Both the position numbers and the translations under genes were made by a program. Under the pieces are notes generated by a model. The model saw only the letters and a program-made list of their open reading frames with translations, was not told where the DNA came from and made no database searches. Positions 12,949 to 17,223 of a DNA stretch of 17,223 nucleotides are shown in pieces. The stretch covers positions 1 to 17,223 of the forward strand of contig JADFKX010000025.1 in NCBI GenBank assembly GCA_022564695.1, written 5' to 3'. Numbering within the stretch: the first letter of the stretch is position 1; each line of letters opens with the position of its first letter. The DNA comes from Chloroflexota bacterium. Lineage in GTDB: Bacteria; Chloroflexota; Dehalococcoidia; SM23-28-2; RBG-16-64-32.

Positions 12949-15596
12949 CCGCTAACGGCGGCGGCCTCCACGGCCGCCGAGGCCTGACCGTCCTCGAACA
13001 GGGCGGTCACCGCGCCACCATCGTAGTAGAGGGGGACGTAGAGCATGCGAGGCTGCCCGCTCTCCGTAATGTGAGCGCGGATCGTTAGCTCCCCGCTGAT
13101 GCCCTTCAGCGTAACCTCATCCCCTTCGGCGATGCCCAGCTCCTTGGCGTCGGCGGGGTGTATCTCTACGAACTCCTCACGGTGCAGCTTGTCAGCCTCC
13201 GGAGAGTGGAGGGCCGCGCCTTCGTAGCTGGTGTACAGGCTGCGGCCGGTGGTCAGCGTGAAGCCGTCGTCAGCCGGTGCTGCGATGGTGGCTACCGATT
13301 GGATTTCCGCCTTGTTCGGGCCCAGACCGTTGAGCGGCTGCTGGGCGCCGGACTCGATCTCGCGGTAGGTGGCCTGGCTGTACAGCGGCACAAGCTGGGC
13401 TATCTCATCCATGATCTCGGATGGGCTTTCGTAGTTGAGGCGGAGCTCGCCGATCTTGAGGCGCTGGGCCAGGCGCGTACCCAGCTCGCCCAGGATGCGC
13501 CAGGCAGGCTGAGCCTCTCCCTGGGGTGGCGTGGCCGCGTGCATGCGCAGCACGCGGCGGTCGGCGCTGGTGATCGTGCCCTCCTTGCCGAAGGCGCCTA
13601 CGTCCGGCAGGACGACGTGCGCCGCCTGCGCCGTGTCCGTGGGGAGGCTGTCTATGACGGCGAGGAACTCCAGGCCGGCGAGCTTTTCGCTTATTCTGGG
13701 CTTCGCCGGGGCGAAGAACAGCGGGTTATCGTTCAGTATCAGCAGCGCCTTCAGCTTGTCGTCGGAGAGCATCTGCTCGAAGGTGAGGCCGGAGGCGGTG
13801 GGCAGGGGCGCGCCCCAGGCTTGCTCCAGGGTCTTGCGGGCGGAATCATCGCCTGTTAGGTGGTATCCGGGCAGGTACTCGGCGGTAGCGCCGACGTCAC
13901 GCATCCCCCAGACGTTCGCCTCCTGGGGCAGCACGAACAGCGATCCCGCTGCCTCCTTGCCCAGAGCGGCCACGGCCAGGTTCGCGGCGGCGGCGGTTGT
14001 CGCCCCGGCCTCCTGGGCGCCCAGGTGCGGCAGCGCTTGTACGACAGATAGTGGCCTCGACCCCGACGAGTCGGGGTCCCTGGCGGCGGTCAGCAGCTCA
14101 ACGGCCGCCGGAAGCGCCTGCGCGACCTGGGGCGAGAGCGGGCGCGGTTCGGCCTTCCCCCCGACGGCGTCGGCGAGGGCAGCGACGACGGCCGCCTCCT
14201 CACCCGGCCGCGGCTGCAGCCACACGTCCGCGAAGTCGCACATCTCGCCCCTGCGGGCGCTCACCACGATCAGGCGGGCGCCGTTGTTCACCACGGCATC
14301 CTTGCAGCGCAGACAGGCGACGTTGTGGCTGGACTCCAGGTCGTCCGCGATGACGAGTAGAGTCTTCGAGCGCGCAAGCTGGGTCATGTCCGCGGGCAGC
14401 ACCTCGCTGCCGAAGGCCGCTCGCAGGGAGGAGGCGGCGGCGCGGGCGACGGCGCCGGCGGTGGAGTCGATGTTATTCGTGCCGACGACAGCGCGGGCGA
14501 TCTTCTGTAGCAGGTAGTTCTCCTCGTTCGTGGCCAGCGGCGAGCCCAGGAAGCCGATCGCCTCTGGGCCGTACCTCTCGCGGATCTCCGTCAGCCGGGC
14601 GGCGGTGAACTCCAGCGCGTCGTCCCAGGTGGCTTCCTCCTGGCCGCCGTTGCGGCGGATGAGCGGCTGCGATAGCCGTTGCTTCGGCTTGACGGCGTCG
14701 TAGTGGAAGCGGCCGCGCACGCAGATCTGCTTGTCGCTCACGGGGTTGGCGGCGGTGTCCGGCCTGACGATGACGCCTCGGCCTTTGCGCGTGCCCAGGT
14801 TGATGCTGCAGCCGACGCTGCAGGATGTGCAGGTGGTGGGGGCCCAACGCTCCGTCTCGGTGGCGGACCACTTGTTGGGGTGCTCCATTAGCGTGGCGGT
14901 GGGGCAGACGTCGATGCAGCTGCCGCAGAAGTCGCAGTTGGAGTCGTGCACGGGGCCGCCGGCGCCGAACTCGATGCGAGTGGAGAAGCCGCGGCCGGCG
15001 AGGGTGATGGCGCCGGTGTGGCGGAGCTGGTCGCAGGCGCGGACGCAGCGGGTGCAGATGATGCACATCTGGGGGTCGAACTCCAGGAACGGGTTGGCGC
15101 GGTCGGATTCCGGCTGCTGTAGCTCGTAGTAGGTGCGATCCTCGCCCTCCCAGGGCTCGAAGCCGGCCATCTCCACCATTTCGCAGGTCGTCTGAAGCTC
15201 GCAGCGGTAGTTCTTGGAGCAGGTGATGCAGCGATGCGTGACTACGTCATCGCGGAGGCAGGTGTCGCCGGGCTTGCACTTGACGACGCGGTGGCAGGTG
15301 AGGCAGCGATCGGCGTGGTAGGAGAGGATGAGGGAGAGGACGGCCTTGCGCGCGTCTTTCGCGGGTCTGGTATCGGTGCGAACGACCATGCCGTCGGCGA
15401 TCTGGGTAGTGCAGGAGAGTTGGAGGGTGGGCGCGCCCTCGATCTCGACGAGGCAGGTGCGGCAGCCGGCGTAGGGCGGCAGGTCGTCTATGTAGCAGAG
15501 GTTGGAGATGAAGACACCGGCGTCCTTGATGACCTGCACCAGGGGTGCGCCCTCCGGCGCCTCGATCTCGCGGCCGTCCAGGGTGAGCTTGGCCAC
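12945..15596 (-). CDS. nuoG: NADH-quinone oxidoreductase subunit G-like iron-sulfur/molybdopterin-domain protein
   Basis: Complex I subunit G-like protein of 883 residues, carrying electrons from NADH toward quinone. N-terminal [2Fe-2S] ligands are C34, C45, C48, C62. The His-Cys3 motif is H94, C98, C101, C107. An extra Cys block follows (C113, C123, C126, C132, C138). Two ferredoxin clusters use C178/181/184/188 and C221/224/227/231, and a fourth motif is C256/259/263/292. Then comes a molybdopterin-oxidoreductase domain and, from about residue 780, a dinucleotide-binding domain (LTTGRSLYTSYEG). Where formate dehydrogenase H has Sec140-His141 the sequence is Ala-Ala (near 387), so it is not a formate dehydrogenase. 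The start is GTG 15596, with a weak AGGT site, 4 bases after the nuoI stop. Confidence 0.88.
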   Translation of the reverse strand: MAKLTLDGREIEAPEGAPLVQVIKDAGVFISNLCYIDDLPPYAGCRTCLVEIEGAPTLQLSCTTQIADGMVVRTDTRPAKDARKAVLSLILSYHADRCLTCHRVVKCKPGDTCLRDDVVTHRCITCSKNYRCELQTTCEMVEMAGFEPWEGEDRTYYELQQPESDRANPFLEFDPQMCIICTRCVRACDQLRHTGAITLAGRGFSTRIEFGAGGPVHDSNCDFCGSCIDVCPTATLMEHPNKWSATETERWAPTTCTSCSVGCSINLGTRKGRGVIVRPDTAANPVSDKQICVRGRFHYDAVKPKQRLSQPLIRRNGGQEEATWDDALEFTAARLTEIRERYGPEAIGFLGSPLATNEENYLLQKIARAVVGTNNIDSTAGAVARAAASSLRAAFGSEVLPADMTQLARSKTLLVIADDLESSHNVACLRCKDAVVNNGARLIVVSARRGEMCDFADVWLQPRPGEEAAVVAALADAVGGKAEPRPLSPQVAQALPAAVELLTAARDPDSSGSRPLSVVQALPHLGAQEAGATTAAAANLAVAALGKEAAGSLFVLPQEANVWGMRDVGATAEYLPGYHLTGDDSARKTLEQAWGAPLPTASGLTFEQMLSDDKLKALLILNDNPLFFAPAKPRISEKLAGLEFLAVIDSLPTDTAQAAHVVLPDVGAFGKEGTITSADRRVLRMHAATPPQGEAQPAWRILGELGTRLAQRLKIGELRLNYESPSEIMDEIAQLVPLYSQATYREIESGAQQPLNGLGPNKAEIQSVATIAAPADDGFTLTTGRSLYTSYEGAALHSPEADKLHREEFVEIHPADAKELGIAEGDEVTLKGISGELTIRAHITESGQPRMLYVPLYYDGGAVTALFEDGQASAAVEAAAVSG
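14059..14078. repeat. 9-bp perfect inverted repeat inside nuoG
   Basis: GACCCCGAC (14059-14067) and GTCGGGGTC (14070-14078) are perfect complements separated by GA. On the coding strand the segment encodes DPDSSGSRP within a poorly conserved, alanine-rich linker-like part of NuoG. It looks like a small palindromic element taken into a reading frame, though chance in GC-rich DNA is possible. Confidence 0.6.
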
Positions 15597-15600
15597 GGCG

Positions 15601-16101
15601 CTACCTGGTGCGGTCGCGTTCCACCGGCAGGCCGATGTGCAGCGGCTTCTCGTCCGGCTGCGGCGCCTTCTTACCGTTGGGGTAGGTGAAGTCGTGGCTG
15701 TGCAGGTGTTCCTGCGCCATCTCGGTCAGCTTGTGCTTATCGCGGTAGAGGCTTTCGAAGTCGTAGGTGGCGTCGTCGAGGGGGCCGCCGGCCTGGATCG
15801 CCTCGTAGGGGCAGGCCTCGACGCAGAGGCCGCAGTACATGCAGAGGCGGAAGTCGATCTCGTAGCGCTCAATGTTGAGGCTGCCGTCTTCACGGGGCGA
15901 GGTGTGGACGAGGATGCAGCCGTCGGGGCAGGCCTGGGCGCAGGTGGAGCAGCCGGTGCAGCGCTCCTCGAACCAGAGGAGGTTGGTGCGGGCGTTGACG
16001 GGGATCGGCCGGATCTCTTCCGGGTACTCGATCGTGAACGGCTTGCGGAAGAGCGTCCGCATGGTCAGCATCATCCCTTTGGCGATTCCGATTCCGAACA
16101 A
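15601..16101 (-). CDS. nuoI: NADH-quinone oxidoreductase subunit I (2x[4Fe-4S])
   Basis: Complex I ferredoxin-type subunit I of 166 residues, which carries clusters N6a and N6b and passes electrons on toward the quinone site at the membrane face. The N-terminus GIGIAKGMMLTMRTLFRKPFTIEYPEE is typical of NuoI. Cluster ligands are C48, C51, C54, C58 and C87, C90, C93, C97 in the usual CxxCxxCxxxCP arrangement. The C-terminal tail is charged. The start is TTG 16101, with AAAGGGG about six bases upstream; the in-frame codons beyond it have no such site. It is followed at once by nuoG. Other nuo genes are not in the window, so the complex must be completed from elsewhere. Confidence 0.92.
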   Translation of the reverse strand: MFGIGIAKGMMLTMRTLFRKPFTIEYPEEIRPIPVNARTNLLWFEERCTGCSTCAQACPDGCILVHTSPREDGSLNIERYEIDFRLCMYCGLCVEACPYEAIQAGGPLDDATYDFESLYRDKHKLTEMAQEHLHSHDFTYPNGKKAPQPDEKPLHIGLPVERDRTR

Positions 16102-16159
16102 GCGTAACCCCTTTACCGTAGAGCAGTGGCTTCATAAGCCATGTGCCGCCTGCAGAGCG

Positions 16160-16189
16160 ATTTTACACTCATTGCTTACTTTATCACAA
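16160..16189 (-). promoter_or_regulatory. Promoter for nuoI-nuoG
   Basis: On the minus strand TTGTGA (16189-16184), 18 bases, TAAAAT (16165-16160), in an AT-rich patch of an otherwise GC-rich window. The predicted transcript start near 16153 gives a leader of about 50 bases. Confidence 0.5.
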
Positions 16190-16260
16190 GTGGTTGTGAA
16201 GGGAATCACGGAATGACCTCAAAGAAGATCATCCCTCATTGGGCGGCCCCCGGTGGCTCG

Positions 16261-16302
16261 CCCTCACCCCCGAGCCCCTCCCCAGCATGCGGGAGAGGGA
16301 GC
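16261..16302. repeat. CCCTCACCCC...GGGAGAGGG palindromic intergenic repeat
   Basis: A purine/pyrimidine-skewed imperfect palindrome: CTCCC (16278-16282) pairs with GGGAG (16291-16295) around CAGCATGC, and the outer CCC/GGG arms extend it with one bulge. It looks like the short interspersed palindromic repeats (REP-like) found between genes in GC-rich bacteria. It is one copy here, so its family cannot be shown from this window. It lies just beyond the sodN terminator. Confidence 0.5.
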
Positions 16303-16303
16303 G

Positions 16304-16332
16304 AAAAGGGCCGCCCCATGGGGGGCGGACCC
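16304..16332 (-). terminator. Intrinsic terminator of sodN
   Basis: GGGCCGCCCC (16308-16317) pairs with GGGGCGGACCC (16322-16332) with one bulged A and a 4-base loop. On the minus strand the stem is followed by TTTT (16307-16304). It lies 25 bases after the sodN stop, a standard rho-independent layout. Confidence 0.75.
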
Positions 16333-16357
16333 TGCTATTCGGTTCGCGATGCGTTTG

Positions 16358-16876
16358 CTACGCCGCCGGGACGACGTACTCGCCACCGGCGGCCTGGTTG
16401 GACGAGACTTTCCTTGTCTCGACGCCTTTAGCCTTCCAGAACGCCTCCGCGAACTGGTTGACCAGGTCCAGCAGCTTCTCCGCCGCTGCCTTGTCCACGT
16501 TCTGGCGGGCAGCGGAGGCGGTCTTCATGATGCCGTCCACTAGCTCGCCGATGTTGGCCGGGCTGTTGTCCGGCTTGAAGAAGTCGCCTCGGATGATACG
16601 CACCTCGTGCTTGACGAGCTCGGCGTGCACGTCCTTCGTGGCGATGTAGCGGGAGAGCGAGTTTACGTACTTGTCGCGGTCCTGCTTGGACGGCGGGCCG
16701 CCGCCCCCGCCGGGTGCTTCCAGCGCCTCGATGAGCTGGTTCATGCGGACGACGGTGAGGGCCGCTACCTGGGCGAGATGGGGGTCGTAGATCCCGCAGG
16801 GGATGTCGCAGTGGGCGGACGCCTCCTCGGCGGGCAGGATGCGATTGAGGATCGCGAACGCGTGACGTATGAGCAT
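16358..16876 (-). CDS. sodN: Nickel-dependent superoxide dismutase precursor
   Basis: Nickel superoxide dismutase, 172 residues, converting superoxide to oxygen and hydrogen peroxide. After a 21-residue leader (MLIRHAFAILNRILPAEEASA) comes HCDIPCGIYDP, the nickel hook: H22, C23 and C27 are the ligands once the leader is removed, with Y30 the outer-sphere tyrosine. The four-helix body shows HAELVKHEVRIIRGDFFKP and NQFAEAFWKAKG, matching Streptomyces NiSOD. Compared with that 117-residue mature enzyme there is a short PGGGGGPP insertion after helix 1 and about 20 extra C-terminal residues (ending GGEYVVPAA). The start ATG 16876 has AAGGAGG six bases upstream. It is divergent from its maturation protease and closed by a strong terminator. 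Confidence 0.95.
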   Translation of the reverse strand: MLIRHAFAILNRILPAEEASAHCDIPCGIYDPHLAQVAALTVVRMNQLIEALEAPGGGGGPPSKQDRDKYVNSLSRYIATKDVHAELVKHEVRIIRGDFFKPDNSPANIGELVDGIMKTASAARQNVDKAAAEKLLDLVNQFAEAFWKAKGVETRKVSSNQAAGGEYVVPAA

Positions 16877-16902
16877 GGGTGGCCTCCTTCTATGGAATGT
16901 TT

Positions 16903-16928
16903 ACGCTGTACAATTTACTACAAAGCGT
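16903..16928. promoter_or_regulatory. Inverted repeat in the sodN-sodX intergenic region, candidate operator
   Basis: ACGCT (16903-16907) and AGCGT (16924-16928) are inverted with 16 bases between, around an AT-rich core that includes a plus-strand TACAAT (16909-16914), a possible -10 for sodX. The position between divergent genes suits a shared operator, but five-base arms are short and no known nickel-regulator box is recognised. Confidence 0.3.
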
Positions 16929-16957
16929 TCGCCGTTAGCCACTCCAAGGAGGGTCCC

Positions 16958-17223
16958 CTGTCCACGATCTTGACTGCGCCGCTGCGAACCCTCCTGCGCC
17001 TGCCGGGCGTGTACTCCCTCCTCGCCTTTCTTCTTGGAAGGCGAGTCGTGATCCGCGGCTGGAGTATGCACCCCACGCTCTCCCCAGAGGAGCGTGTCCT
17101 GTTCGACCGGCTGGCTTATCGTCAGGGGGAACCTGGCCGAGGCGACGTGGTGCTCGCCTCGCACCCCAAGAGGCCGCGCCTGCGCATCGTCAAACGGGTC
17201 GTCGGGTTGCCCGGCGACAGGGT
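16958..17223 (+). CDS. sodX: Nickel-type superoxide dismutase maturation protease, partial
   Basis: Signal-peptidase-like (S26) protease expected to cut the SodN leader and free the His-Cys nickel hook. 88 residues are visible; the C-terminus is beyond the window. RVVIRGWSMHPTLSP carries the catalytic serine (S36) and RIVKRVVGLPGDR the general-base lysine (K79), with RLAYRQGEPGRGDVVLASHP between them, typical of SodX. A hydrophobic stretch (VYSLLAFLLG) precedes the serine, weaker than a normal membrane anchor. The start is uncertain: AGGAGG (16947-16952) sits five bases before CTG 16958, a rare codon; TTG 16970 is in frame but 17 bases away; ATG 16892 is in frame but upstream of the ribosome site. 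Divergence from sodN supports the role strongly. Confidence 0.87.
   Translation, partial: MSTILTAPLRTLLRLPGVYSLLAFLLGRRVVIRGWSMHPTLSPEERVLFDRLAYRQGEPGRGDVVLASHPKRPRLRIVKRVVGLPGDR

Noticed and set aside
12943..12958. Short tandem repeat (GCTAACCGCTAAC) at the end of nuoG
   Set aside because: Two partial units of 7 bases in coding/promoter overlap; too short to be a meaningful repeat.
13531..14517. 328-codon plus-strand frame inside nuoG
   Set aside because: Ser/Ala/Arg-rich antisense shadow of nuoG without motifs.
12945..15596. Reading this gene as a formate dehydrogenase alpha subunit
   Set aside because: The catalytic Sec/Cys-His pair is Ala-Ala and the gene follows nuoI; a NuoG-type role fits better.

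Overview
This is a GC-rich, gene-dense bacterial window of chromosomal character, with about 22 genes and no gap over 300 bases. Gene content (two-gene ADP-forming acyl-CoA synthetase, B12-dependent acyl-CoA mutase large subunit, nickel superoxide dismutase with its own protease, NuoI/NuoG), strong AGGAGG-type ribosome sites and heavy use of GTG/TTG starts suggest Chloroflexota, perhaps a Dehalococcoidia/SAR202-like lineage. That placement is inference, not proof. I see no tRNA, rRNA, CRISPR array, insertion sequence or prophage.

Layout, left to right. Bases 1-2250 (minus) hold the ATP-grasp (beta) and CoA-binding (alpha) genes of an NDP-forming acyl-CoA synthetase, separated by a fragment of a metallo-beta-lactamase-fold gene. 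Bases 2269-2786 (minus) hold an RRM RNA-binding protein overlapping a small Cys/His-rich protein. Bases 2937-4622 (minus) hold a B12-dependent acyl-CoA mutase large subunit whose substrate-site residues look isobutyryl-CoA-mutase-like; a small helix-turn-helix gene is divergent from it. Bases 5009-6510 (minus) hold a lipoprotein and an orotate-phosphoribosyltransferase-like protein that lacks several expected residues. Bases 6608-8164 (minus) are a D-2-hydroxyacid dehydrogenase/DinB-like pair, divergent from a rhodanese/HAD-phosphatase pair (8307-9348, plus). An orphan P-loop ATPase (minus) is divergent from a zinc alcohol dehydrogenase (plus). Bases 11321-12897 (minus) form an apparent operon: DUF2007-like protein, Lon-N-domain protein, O-methyltransferase. 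Bases 12945-16101 (minus) carry nuoI-nuoG, with an unusual extra cysteine block in NuoG. At the right edge a nickel superoxide dismutase gene (sodN, minus) is divergent from its maturation protease (sodX, plus, cut by the window end).

Functionally the window is housekeeping and energy metabolism: acyl-CoA/ATP conversion, carbon-skeleton rearrangement, complex I electron entry and superoxide defence. The clearest paired system is sodN/sodX: SodX is expected to cut the SodN leader and expose the nickel-binding His-Cys hook. The least expected items are the duplicated iron-sulfur motif in NuoG, the metallo-beta-lactamase fragment inside the acyl-CoA synthetase operon, the degenerate phosphoribosyltransferase, and several promoters with a TGn extended -10 element.
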